This document shows, piece after piece, positions 1 through 8,388 of a stretch of DNA of 23,954 nt (the first letter of the stretch is position 1; each line of letters opens with the position of its first letter). This stretch comes from Hydnum rufescens UP504 (lineage: Eukaryota; Basidiomycota; Agaricomycetes; Cantharellales; Hydnaceae): the NCBI GenBank assembly GCA_014904985.1, contig MU129227.1, forward strand, positions 5,167-29,120, read 5' to 3'. The notes below the pieces were generated by a model, which saw only the letters and a list, made by a program, of their open reading frames with translations, was not told where the DNA came from and did not search any database. The position numbers were made by a program, and so were the translations under genes.

Positions 1-150
1 AAAAGAGAGAGAGTTTTTTTCTCTTGATTTGTATGGACAGTACCACACCTGCTAGGGTGGTGTGGTGCTACTTATTTTTTTTTTTAATTTTGAGGGATGG
101 TACCATACCCGCCCAAGCGGGTATGTAGTATATTAATTGAATTTTTTAAA
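1..150 (+). repeat. 3' tail of a hairpin array (two short hairpin units)
   Basis: Two hairpins of the exon type are seen at about 41-67 and 102-127, spaced about 60 bp apart by T-rich DNA. There is no intron hairpin between them. The same short units (hairpin, T-run, 'ctacgga') close the right-hand array at 23819-23954, so this is read as the last part of a plus-oriented array whose body lies left of the window. In the second hairpin the stem is CATACCC/GGGTATG instead of CACACCC/GGGTGTG, a paired change that keeps pairing. Confidence 0.6.
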
Positions 151-471
151 TAAATAAATCAATAAATAAACAAGTCAAGAACAGGACTGACCACTGAAGG
201 AAACACTGAGTGGGGGTATATGTATAATATAAATAATTATAAATGGAACTATCCCCGGTATGCCCGTATGCCCATATGACCTGCTGCAAGTCTGAGATTC
301 TCTAAGTCCCAGTTTCAGCCAATTTTCGGCCATTTCGGCCAATTCTGGGTGAGGAGGTGAAATCATAAAAATGGCCATTTCGGCCGAAATAGTGATGGGA
401 CCTACTTAGGTACCATTATCTGCCTGGAAGTGGTACCTAACTAGGTAGGCTTAGATGACTGACCAAGGTGG
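151..471 (+). repeat. Terminal block (TIR) of an array element, right end
   Basis: An AT-rich stretch (151-245) is followed by GGCC/AAATGG-type low-complexity DNA (310-390), a GGTACC-containing segment and the end sequence TGACTGACCAAGGTGG at 456-471. Read on the minus strand it matches 20814-21130 almost base for base, including the order of all sub-segments. After 471 the sequence changes abruptly to array sequence that is continuous in the homologous copy near 22190. 471 is therefore taken as the outer boundary of an element that inserted into array 1. No target duplication can be confirmed because the other end is outside the window. Confidence 0.7.
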
Positions 472-1374
472 CTTTGTGGGTCTTTGGTCTTCATTTGTGA
501 CAATACTGTACCTAGAATAAAAAATCATTAGTTAAAAAGAATTAAAAGCGACGCAAAAGAGCAGCTTTTGCTGCTCTTTTTGCATTGTCAGGGGTGCGTT
601 ACATGCCTTGTATAGATAGAACCACACACCTGCAGTAGCGGGTGTGTGGTTCATCTCTTCGTTTGTGGGTCTCCTTTGTGGTGGGCTTGCTGCTTGGGTC
701 TTCATTTATGGCAATACCTAGAATAAAATATAATTAGTTACAAAATTAAAAGTGACACAAAAAGAGCAGCGAAAGCTGCTCTTTTTGCGTGGCTGCATCT
801 ATTAGGGGGGAGACTCACCTTAAATAGAACCACACCTGCCACAGCGGGTGTGGTTCCTGGGCTCACTCATTGGGCGGCCTGTCGTTTGTTGTTTTGGTTT
901 TGATCTGGAGGAATAGAGGCTACATTAGTATAAAAATTCATGGCAGTGCAAAAAGAGTAGCTTGTGCTACTCTTTTGCGGTATTGTATTTACTGAGACAA
1001 AACTTACCTTATAACCACACACCTGCATCAGCGGGTGTGTGGTCATGTGGTCGTGGTCGTGCGGTTGCGGTTGTGCACTGCTGCTGCTGCTGTTGCAGCA
1101 GCTGTTGCTGCTGTTGCTGCTGTTGTTGCTGTTGTGTCATGGTCGTGCGGTCGCTTGCTGGGTGTGGCTGCGTAAAGTTCGAAATTCAACACCGGCAATT
1201 GCCGATACTCAAGAAGTGCCAAGCGCTGGTGCTGCAAGCACAGTACACAATAGTACCAAGCATGTATATTATAAATAAATACTATATAATAAAAAATTGT
1301 CCAGGAAAACCCAAAGAAGAGGATGGTAATGAGTCAGAGGTCAATAAGGCATGAGATTGCTAATTACAGAGTGG
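472..1374 (-). repeat. Hairpin exon-intron array 1 (5' part, truncated)
   Basis: Read on the minus strand. Exon-type hairpins lie at 1014-1043, 828-855 and 620-651. Putative introns are 905-1007 (GTAAGT..CTCCAG), 718-818 (GTGAGT..TTCTAG) and one ending at 512. They carry hairpins at 948-978, 758-787 and 553-583 and CTAAT branch points. The donor of the third intron is weak (GCATGT or GTAACG). The array is closely similar to 21200-22190 in the opposite orientation, exon by exon. It breaks at 472 inside an exon where another element inserted. Exons are A/C-rich and carry stops in all frames, so they are probably non-coding. Function is unknown. Confidence 0.7.
1068..1135. repeat. CTG/CAG-rich trinucleotide tract
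   Basis: Interrupted CTG/TTG triplets, which read as CAG/CAA in array sense, lie in the first exon-like segment of array 1. The equivalent position of array 4 (21478-21610) has a longer and differently interrupted CAA/CAG tract, so the tract length has changed between copies. Confidence 0.85.
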
Positions 1375-1572
1375 ATTGGGCCACTCTGTAATTAGCAATC
1401 TCATGCCTTATTGACCTCTGACTCATTACCATCCTCTTCTTCAGGTTTTCCTGGACAATTTTTTATTATATAGTATTTATTTATAATATACATGCTTGGT
1501 ACTATTGTGTACTGTGCTTGCAGTGCCAGCGCTTGGGCACTTCTTGAGTATCGGCAATTGCTGGTGTTGAAT
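1184..1572. repeat. Large inverted repeat joining arrays 1 and 2 head to head
   Basis: The arms 1184-1374 and 1381-1572 are near-perfect reverse complements around a 6 bp spacer (ATTGGG). Each arm is the first exon-like segment of an array, so the two arrays point away from each other. A third copy of the arm starts at 21233, where its outer end is also a palindrome. Confidence 0.9.
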
Positions 1573-2171
1573 CTGCATCTTGCTTCCTATCTCTGCAACC
1601 ACAACAAGGAACCACCCGAAAAGGCAACCGCATGACCATGCACCCGCTGCTGCAGGTGTGTGGTCACAAGGTGAGTATTTTTTCTAGTAGATACAATGGC
1701 ACAAAAAGAGCAGCAAAAGCTGCTCTTTTTGTGCTGCTTTGAAATTTTATACTAACATGTCTTTTATTATTCTAGATTGAAGCCTGGTCCAAAGCACGGC
1801 GAAAACCCGTGAAGTGACAAGGGCGCAAATGACAACACGCCAAATGGCAATGCGCCAAACGACATGACACATGGCAATGCACCAAACGACGCAACATACA
1901 GCAACGTGCCAAATGAGGACACAATGTACGGCAACATGCCAAATGAGGGCCCCATGAACCACACACCCACCATGGTGGGTGTGTGGTCCTATATAAGGTG
2001 AGTCCCACCCCCCCAGTAGCTACAGCCACGCAAAAAGAGCAGCGAAAGCTGCTCTTTTTGCGCTGCTTTGGAATATTTTACTAATCTCTTTATTTATTTT
2101 AGATTGAGGCCTCATCCAATGATGAGAGCCCAAACAGCAACACAATGCATGGAAACGCAACACGGCAACGT
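1381..2171 (+). repeat. Hairpin exon-intron array 2, first part
   Basis: The exon-type hairpins are at 1633-1665 and 1958-1987 (the latter a perfect 30 bp palindrome). The putative introns are 1671-1775 (GTGAGT..CTAAC..TTCTAG) and 1998-2102 (GTGAGT..CTAAT..TTTTAG). They carry intron hairpins at 1699-1734 (16 bp stem, AAAA loop) and 2029-2062 (15 bp stem, GAAA loop). The exon 1776-1997 is a run of short A/C-rich repeats such as CCAAATGGCAATG and CCAAACGAC. The third exon begins at 2103 and is interrupted near 2171; it resumes near 4665. Confidence 0.75.
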
Positions 2172-2375
2172 GTTACAAGTCATACTCATAACCTCACTTA
2201 CATATGAATAACCAAGCCAATCATGCCATCATGTGACCTTCACCCTTACCACCATTGTGCCTTCCTCTTTCAGCAATTCCTATGATATACACCCTTCCTT
2301 TATTCAACACCCCTTTATCCATAAAACCCTTTTGATCTCTAATAGTATGAGTAAAGGCTGTCACCCATGCATGCC

Positions 2376-2592
2376 AGCTTGTACTCTTGCCTTAGGTGGC
2401 TGCTTTGTCCATACATGACTTGTACTCTTGCCTTACATCAGGAAAAGTGACTTTGCTTCTGAAGCCTTTGAAGGGCTCTGAAGCCCTTCAGAGCCCTTCA
2501 AAGGCTTCAGAAGCAAAGTCACTTTTCCTGATGTAGCTGGCTGCTTTGTCCATACATGGCTTGTACTCCTGCCTTAGGTGGCTGCTGTGAGC
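2376..2592 (+). repeat. Tandem repeat of about 46 bp (about 2.5 units)
   Basis: The unit begins GCTTGTACTCTTGCCTTAGG and continues with GTGGCTGCTTTGTCCATACAT. The second unit is interrupted by the palindrome at 2436-2533, and the third starts near 2559 and is partial. Confidence 0.8.
2436..2533. mobile_element. 98 bp palindromic MITE with TA target duplication
   Basis: The sequence from CATCAGGAAAAGTGAC to GTCACTTTTCCTGATG is a near-perfect palindrome with arms of about 48 bp. It is flanked by TA at 2434-2435 and 2534-2535. The uninterrupted unit at about 2391 reads CCTTAGGTGGC, while here CCTTA and (G)TAGCTGGC flank the palindrome, which locates the insertion. TA duplication is typical of Tc1/mariner-type transposition; no transposase is present. 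Confidence 0.85.
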
Positions 2593-2633
2593 CTATGGTG
2601 CCAGCTTTGAGCCTGCCATTGTTAGTATGAGAG

Positions 2634-2737
2634 GATTGGATTAATCTTGTTTTTATTACATAATCCACATGATGTATATAGCTTGGGAATTCCTGATCTC
2701 CTATCAAGTTTTTCTTTTGCCAACAGGCTATGGGCCC
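2634..2737 (+). repeat. Diverged direct repeat, copy 1
   Basis: Shared blocks with 3240-3348 include ATAATCCACATGATGTA, ATATAGCT, a TCAAG/TTAAGTTTTTCT stretch and CAACAG/TAACAG. The two copies are about 500 bp apart in the same orientation. They could be the terminal repeats of a small degraded retroelement or a simple duplication. Confidence 0.6.
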
Positions 2738-3239
2738 CAATTAAGCTCTGTGATACCTGGAGATTAACCCACAGTGAAGTGGTGTTCCTGTCTCCCTGGC
2801 TCTAATGTCCCCATGCTGCATGCACCACCCTCCTTGTGTCCATGAATCCACCATGTGTGTGGATTCATCACATGACCAAACCCAAACTCATATTCAACCC
2901 CATGACACTGTATCTGAAAGTATAGCCTGTATTGACTTGAAGCTGTAACCTGCAACCATGGCCCCTGTGGCTAACCTGCAACTGAAACTGAAACCATACC
3001 TGTACCCTGAAAAAGTTACCTGACTGTATTGTGGCTGACCTGCACCCATAACCCAAACCCATGACTGTAATCCATAACCCATGATGCTGTTACACCCCAT
3101 CTTCACTTTTCACATGCACACCCTCCATTCCTTTGTACTGCCAGTACAGATATCCCTTATGTAACCAACCCTACCACTCTTTTTTTTCATTTGTTCCTGT
3201 GGACTTTTTTTTCTATTCTGATTGAGACCTGTCCTCTGC

Positions 3240-3348
3240 TGTTGGGATTCGATCAGTCTCATCTTGATTATGTAGTCCACATGATGTACAGTATATAGCT
3301 CAGGATCCCCTGACCCCCCTATTAAGTTTTTCTCTCACTAACAGCCAT
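3240..3348 (+). repeat. Diverged direct repeat, copy 2
   Basis: This is the partner of 2634-2737, with the same order of blocks (GTAGTCCACATGATGTACA, TATATAGCTC, AAGTTTTTCTC, CTAACAG). Confidence 0.6.
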
Positions 3349-3582
3349 AAGTCTGTATGCCTGCATTTAAAAAATGATATAATCTGTATTTTCATGAGAT
3401 AACCACATTGATTATGCCAAATTGAAATGCATTTCATCAAGGAATTTTAAATGGAAATTCATATTAGAATAGCATTTGGGACTCTGGGCCCAATACACTT
3501 GTTTCTGAGGATGTCAAATTCAGATGTGGAATCAAGACAATGCTCCCCATATGCACTCTACAGAATATGCCCATATTCTCAT

Positions 3583-4097
3583 CCAGTGCCCCCCCCCCCT
3601 GCTCCCCCCTCCTTGCTAATACAACCCACCCTCCCCTGCTGGCAACAACCCCCCCTTGCTGGTAACACTCCCCTCCCTTGCTGGTAATACCCCCCCCCTT
3701 ATTGATAACACTCCCCCTTCCCTTGCTGGGTATACCCCCCACCCCCCCTTATTGGTAACACTCCCCCTCCCTTGCTGGTAATCACCCCCCCTTATTGGTA
3801 ACACTCCCCCCTCCCTTGCTAACACTCCCCCTCCCCTTGCTGGTTATACCCCCCTTATTGGTAACACTCCCCCCTCCCTTGCTGGTAACACCCCCCCCCC
3901 TTATTGGTACCACCCCCCCTCCCTTGCTGGTAATACCCCCCCTTGCTGGTAATACCCCCCCTTGCTGGTAATACCCCCCCTGCTGGTAATACCCCCTCTG
4001 GAGTTACCAACCTCCCCTAACAAACCCCCCTTGGAATTAGACCCCCCCCTCTGAAGGTAATAATCCCCTCCCCCCCCATTTAACAACCCCCCCCCAG
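3583..4097. repeat. C-rich minisatellite
   Basis: About twenty imperfect units of a C-run plus TCCCTTGCTGGTAAYAC or TTATTGGTAACAC lie in this stretch. The plus strand is almost free of G outside the GCTGG word, so one strand is a long series of C-runs and the other of G-runs. ORFs here are low-complexity artefacts. Confidence 0.9.
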
Positions 4098-4172
4098 GCA
4101 AGTGGAATGATTACACTCCATACCACTTAGAAGTGCCAGTACATAGGATTCTAATTACCAAGTAAATATGTG

Positions 4173-4252
4173 ATCTCCTTAGTCTATTGATTAAGGTGGA
4201 TTGCTGCTGTAATGGCATTGAAAGGCCCCATGTTCAAACCTGAGTGAGGGTA
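4173..4252 (+). other. tRNA-like / possible SINE head
   Basis: TAGTCTATTG (4180-4189) resembles an A box. GTTCAAACC (4232-4240) fits the B-box consensus GWTCRANNC exactly. Their 52 bp spacing suits a tRNA with a long variable arm, or a tRNA-derived SINE. The acceptor and T stems pair poorly, so it is not called a functional tRNA. Confidence 0.35.
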
Positions 4253-4664
4253 TTTGTTTTTGGCATCCCAGCTCTCATCACATGGGATGTGCTGCCTCAC
4301 TGCCCAGTTCAAACTCTGCAGATGAGCTAAGCAAAATTGAAACTCCGAAGATGAGTTAATCCTCGACCTAAGTCCATTCTCTTATAGATAAGTAGTTACT
4401 TGATGTACACTCGCTCTCTAGAAGATTGAGAATATATTGTCAACCAATTGAATTCCACTCTCACGATCTCAGTTATCACTCACGACTCTCATCTTAAAAC
4501 CTTTGCCTATTAAGTCTCAAGAAGCCGGTTTTCCTTGTATGTACTCATCTCTCATGACTTACGTAATCCCCACTTCGTGACTCCCTCGTCAATCGCCTTA
4601 AGGGCATTTCCTTGTATTCATGTCAATTACATCATCATATCTTTTGTCTTGAGTACAACCCTTA
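4253..4664. other. Unassigned sequence downstream of the tRNA-like segment
   Basis: No ORF, array hairpin or clear repeat is seen. It could be the body of the putative SINE, because it follows the A/B-box segment directly and ends where array sequence resumes. Confidence 0.3.
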
Positions 4665-5465
4665 ACACAATGCAACATGGCAACGCAACATATGCCAATG
4701 CAACACACACCAATGTGCCACACCAACGCACCAAATGCCAACATGCCAACAACACAACATATGGCACTGCACCAAATGAGGGTGCGACCGGGCCAAATAA
4801 CGCCCCAGGAATCACACACCCGCAACAGTGGGTGTGTGGTTCTATACCAGGTGAGTTCCCGCCCCCCCCCCAGTACCTACAGCCACACAAAAAGAGCAGC
4901 AAAAGCTGCTCTTTTTGTGTGGTCCTTATTTCTTAACTAATTTAAAAATAATATTTTGTAGGTTTCAACTCCCCTCATGAATGAATACCAACAAAGAACC
5001 CCCTAACCCCACCTATCAACACCCGAATGACGGGGGGCCATACAAACCGCCGTGCATACGAGCCAGCATATGTATGCACCAATGTACACAGCCCCAGTAC
5101 CCTACACCTGTGGGTGTGGGGTACAAGGTATGTTTTATATTTCATTTCTTAGTCTTGTGGCACAAAAAGAGCAGCATAAGCTGCTCTTTTTGCACTGCAT
5201 TACTGTTGTACTAATATTTCATTATTTATTTCTGTAGATCCTGAACCAGAACCCCGCAAGCCCCCAAGCAGAAACCCACTGAATGAGATGCCACAAACAA
5301 TAACCGCAAACAAAGCCCCACAAATGAAGACCGACCCTCTCAAGGGAGTGCCCAAAAGGAACCAGCCCCCGACTGCACTTGCTGCGGAGGGTATGGTGGG
5401 TAAATGCAGGCGCATGACCATGATCCGCATAAACCATGCCCCCCTGTGGTGGCAGACCCCAGGGG
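4665..5465 (+). repeat. Hairpin exon-intron array 2, second part
   Basis: The exon-type hairpins are at 4812-4840 and 5098-5124. The putative introns are 4851-4961 (GTGAGT..CTAAC/CTAAT..TTGTAG) and 5128-5237 (GTATGT..CTAAT..CTGTAG). They carry intron hairpins at 4883-4922 (18 bp perfect stem, AAAA loop) and 5161-5194. The last exon-like segment, 5238-5465, is C/A-rich with no further intron. It runs into an ATA/AAT microsatellite. Confidence 0.75.
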
Positions 5466-5565
5466 GGATAATAGGTATATAGTATAATATGTATATAATT
5501 ATAGTAGTAATAATAATAATAATAATAAATAAACAAATAATAATAAATAAGCATATAATCTAGCA
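5466..5565. repeat. AT-rich (ATA/AAT) microsatellite at array end
   Basis: This is a run of TATA and AATAAT words. Comparable AT-rich tracts occur inside the terminal blocks at 151-245, 10700-10765 and 21050-21165. Confidence 0.85.
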
Positions 5566-5696
5566 CAGCCATGGATTGGCCGACAGATGGCCAAAAAACT
5601 GAATTGAAATTGCCTGATTTCGGCTGTAAGGTCTTACCATTTTCTGCCCTGAAAGTGGTACCTAAATTAGGTCCCCCATATGACTGACCAGCCTGG
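5566..5696 (+). repeat. Terminal block shared by the tails of arrays 2 and 3
   Basis: The block contains GGCC-type low-complexity DNA, TTTCTGCCCTGAAAGTGGTACCTAA-like sequence (5641-5665) and the end TGACTGACCAGCCTGG (5681-5696). It corresponds to 380-471 with divergence. Beyond 5696 the sequence is a hairpin of array 3 cut in its stem. Confidence 0.65.
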
Positions 5697-6596
5697 CTCT
5701 TTTGGCGTCATGGTACACTGCATAGTGAGAAAACTCACATGATATTGCCACACACCCACCGAAGCAGGTGTGTGGCACCATATTTGAGGTGTTGTTGTGT
5801 ATTTTGCGGATAGTCAAGGGTGTTTGGGTCTTGGGTGGCTGCGCACTCCTGTATTTCGTGGTGGGCATTGTCTGTGCATTGTTTGGGTCGGGTTTCGCAG
5901 AGGGAGAAAGCCTAGAACAATGAATACATTAGTTAAAATAAAATAACACACCTGATATTGCCACACACCCGCCGAAGCAGGTGTGTGGTGCCATATTTGT
6001 TTCATCCTTGTATACGTCATGGAAAATCGAGGGTTGGGGGGTATGGGTGGCTGTGCGGTCCCATGTCTCATGCTGGACCCGGCCTGTGCATCAATTGGGT
6101 CGGATATCGCGCAGTGAATGTACCTAGGATAAGAATATGTTAGTAAAGGAAAAAAAAGTGAAGGCAACACCAAAAAAGCAGCTGGGGCTGCTCTTTTGGC
6201 ATTGTCATACACCCCGTAATGAAGAAAAACACACCTAATATTGCCACACACCCGCTTCGGCGGGTGTGTGGCACTGTATTTGTTTCGTTGTATGTTGTGG
6301 ATATACGACTGTTGGGGTCTTGAGTGGCTGTGCCCGCCACTGTATTTCACCCAGGGTCCCATCGGTGCATTCTTCAGGCGAGGTTTCACGGAGTGAGAAG
6401 GGACCTAGAATAATGCAGATGTTAGTAAAAAATAATTCAAGCAATGCCAAAAGAGCAGCTAGTGCTGCTCTTTTGGCATCACAGTACACCCCATAAAAAG
6501 AAAACTCACCTAATAGTGCCACACACCTGCCTCAGCAGGTGTGTGGCACCGTTGTGCTTGCTTTGGGCTCGATGTTGAGTAGAATGTGAAGATCCT
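5697..6596 (-). repeat. Hairpin exon-intron array 3
   Basis: Read on the minus strand. The exon-type hairpins are at 6516-6549, 6243-6272, 5960-5988 and 5747-5776, all with GCC..GGC outer pairs instead of ACC..GGT. The putative introns are 6405-6509 (GTGAGT), 6124-6234 (GTGTGT), 5912-5951 (GTGTGT, only 40 nt) and one starting at 5738 that is cut at 5696. The intron hairpins are at 6444-6479 and about 6170-6200. The three complete exons are homologous to one another, containing GCGAAACCCGACC, GCACAGCCACCCAAG and similar shared words, so this array grew by tandem duplication of an exon plus intron. Confidence 0.75.
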
Positions 6597-6696
6597 ACTC
6601 AATGCTGGGACTTTCCGGGCTCAAAAGAGCACCCAATTAGGGGCAGTACCAACTCATATGGATAGATAATAAATACTAAATATCTGTCTAAAACGG

Positions 6697-8070
6697 TGTA
6701 AGTGGGAAACGAAGGGGGGAATCCAGCCACAGTCCACGATATGGAATCGAGAACGAAAAGAAGGGACCACAGGATCAATCTGAATGTTAAGGCTTGAAGG
6801 AAGGAAGGTCTTTTTGGATAGAAATCTAAAGCTGTAAGCAACACCTGCTCAAGCAATAGAACAAAGAATGAATATGGGTCACAAAACCACACCCTAAGGC
6901 TCTCCTCTTGAGGCCCTAGACAAAGTGTAGTAGTCTTGGTGGAATTCACCCAAGGAACCAGCAGCAATACATCAGTGCCTCAAAACTGGGGAGGGGGAAA
7001 ACTGTAGAAATTCACATCTCCTGCACTTAATATACATCACAGAAAAATGCTATGGTAACCAGCGGAAAGGTGGGATTAAGGCGAAAATGATGAAAAAGAA
7101 ATCAAGTCAAAAGCTTCAAAACTGAAGGAGATATTACAAAATCAAGTCAGAATAGGGGAATATGGCTTAACCAAGCTATTCCTCCTCTCCTACTGCACAG
7201 AATCCCTTGGGGAATGGTGGAACTGGTCATCCTAGAAGTACTCTTCGTCGGATATAAGAGGGGCAGAGAATAATTGCCATTAATAATCAAAAAAAGCGGA
7301 GGCAATAATGAAATGAGACATGGGGGAGTTAAATTGTAGAGAGCCGAGTTTTAATCCGCTCGTTTTGCCCTTGGTACCATTGGATGCGAACTGTCGACAG
7401 CTTTCTAGGCGTGCTTGTCCCGAACGAATTGGATCAAAACTGACTGAGAAAATCGAAAAATACTGAAGGGATATATGAAACACATAGTAAAATCGACCTG
7501 GAAGGTGCAGTTTTGATTCGTTCGGCTCGTGTTTGGTATCGTATGAAAGGTGTGAATCGTAGCTTTCTGGGAGCTATCTTTCCGAGTTGATCTGATCAAA
7601 ACTGAGAGAGATATTTCGCATTTACTCTTTGAGAGCACCGCATTAGCCCCTATTTGTCATGTGACAAGTCTGTGAGTCAGAATCAAGGCCTGGGGTGTGT
7701 AATCCGTTGTGTTACATAATCACAATTCGTTAGAGTCGCCCTTGAGGCAACAGGAAGCGTGTATCGGAAGTGGAGACTGATTGAAGGTCAAACAAAGCAA
7801 GCAAGTTGAATTGCTATTGCCACATTGAGGTACGGCAGAAAAAGTGGAATTTGGGGTGGCCTGTTGAAGTGCTGCAGATGAACAATAAATTGGCTTTGTA
7901 TAGGTAAGGGAATGACACAGATTCATGGATTCTAGACATATGGCATCTGGGCTTGTTCTCAAATGAATGACGATGTGGGAATGATGTCCGATTGACATGA
8001 GAAATGGTTCATTTAATTGAAAATCATCCTCAGATAGGGTTTGCATGTAGTAGGGATTTGTCCTCCAACA
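6697..8070 (+). mobile_element. LTR-like insertion in the left arm (1.37 kb)
   Basis: The uninterrupted right arm reads (minus strand) CTAAAATGGGTGGAGG. Here CTAAAACGG and ACGGGTGGAGG flank the inserted DNA. The insert starts TGTAAGTGGG, ends CCTCCAACA (TG..CA) and is bordered by ACGG at 6693-6696 and 8071-8074. That is how a solo LTR would look, although 1.37 kb is long. Two similar segments at about 7340-7450 and 7500-7610 (ending AGCTTTCT.., GATCAAAACTGA) suggest an internal duplication. ORFs here are weak; the longest (7720-8253, minus) runs into the palindrome and is not called. Confidence 0.5.
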
Positions 8071-8388
8071 ACGGGTGGAGGAATAAATGATAGTCTGTTG
8101 GATTGCACTAAGGCACCATGTGCAAAGAGGAATTGGCGACTTCCATGCATTATAATTGGCCAAAATTGAGTATCTTGGTGGGATGTATATACATTTTATT
8201 TTTGATGAAACGAATTGGACGATCATGCCAATTTTCAGTTTCTCGTCCTTCAATTTCCCTGAATAGGAAATTGAGGCACGAGAAACTGAAAATTGGCACG
8301 ATCATCCAATTCGTTTCATCAACATAAAATGTATATACATCCCACCAAGATACTCAAATTTTGGCCAATTATAATGCATGGAAGTCAC
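8071..8388. repeat. Core of the foldback palindrome
   Basis: 8141-8258 and 8266-8388 are reverse complements with few mismatches (GCATTATAATTGGCCAA.. and its complement). The outer 70 bp of the left part pairs with 9447-9520. Confidence 0.9.

Larger units (their letters stand above)
2172..4664. mobile_element. Composite insertion splitting array 2
   Basis: Array exon sequence stops near 2171 (GCAACACGGCAACG) and similar exon sequence resumes at 4665 (AACACAATGCAACATGGCAACG). The intervening 2.5 kb has no array hairpins. It contains tandem repeats with a MITE, a diverged direct-repeat pair, a C-rich minisatellite and a tRNA-like stretch, described separately. No long coding ORF is convincing. 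The exact ends are blurred because the interrupted exon is itself made of short repeats. Confidence 0.5.

Noticed and set aside
472..1374. Array modules as group I or group II self-splicing introns
   Set aside because: No catalytic core motifs; GT..CTAAC..AG signals fit spliceosomal introns of about 100 nt.
2894..3106. Short ORFs with repeated CCCATAACC words that suggested telomere-like repeats
   Set aside because: The words are irregular and not in a TTAGGG-type tandem array.
5814..6389. 191-residue minus-strand ORF in array 3
   Set aside because: It reads through two putative introns and both hairpin types; related exons do not keep its frame.
6599..6967. 122-residue minus-strand ORF overlapping the foldback end
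   Set aside because: It spans the inverted-repeat end and the start of the LTR-like insert; hydrophobic low-information sequence only.
7720..8253. 177-residue minus-strand ORF
   Set aside because: It starts inside the foldback palindrome, crosses an insertion boundary, and has no recognisable motif.
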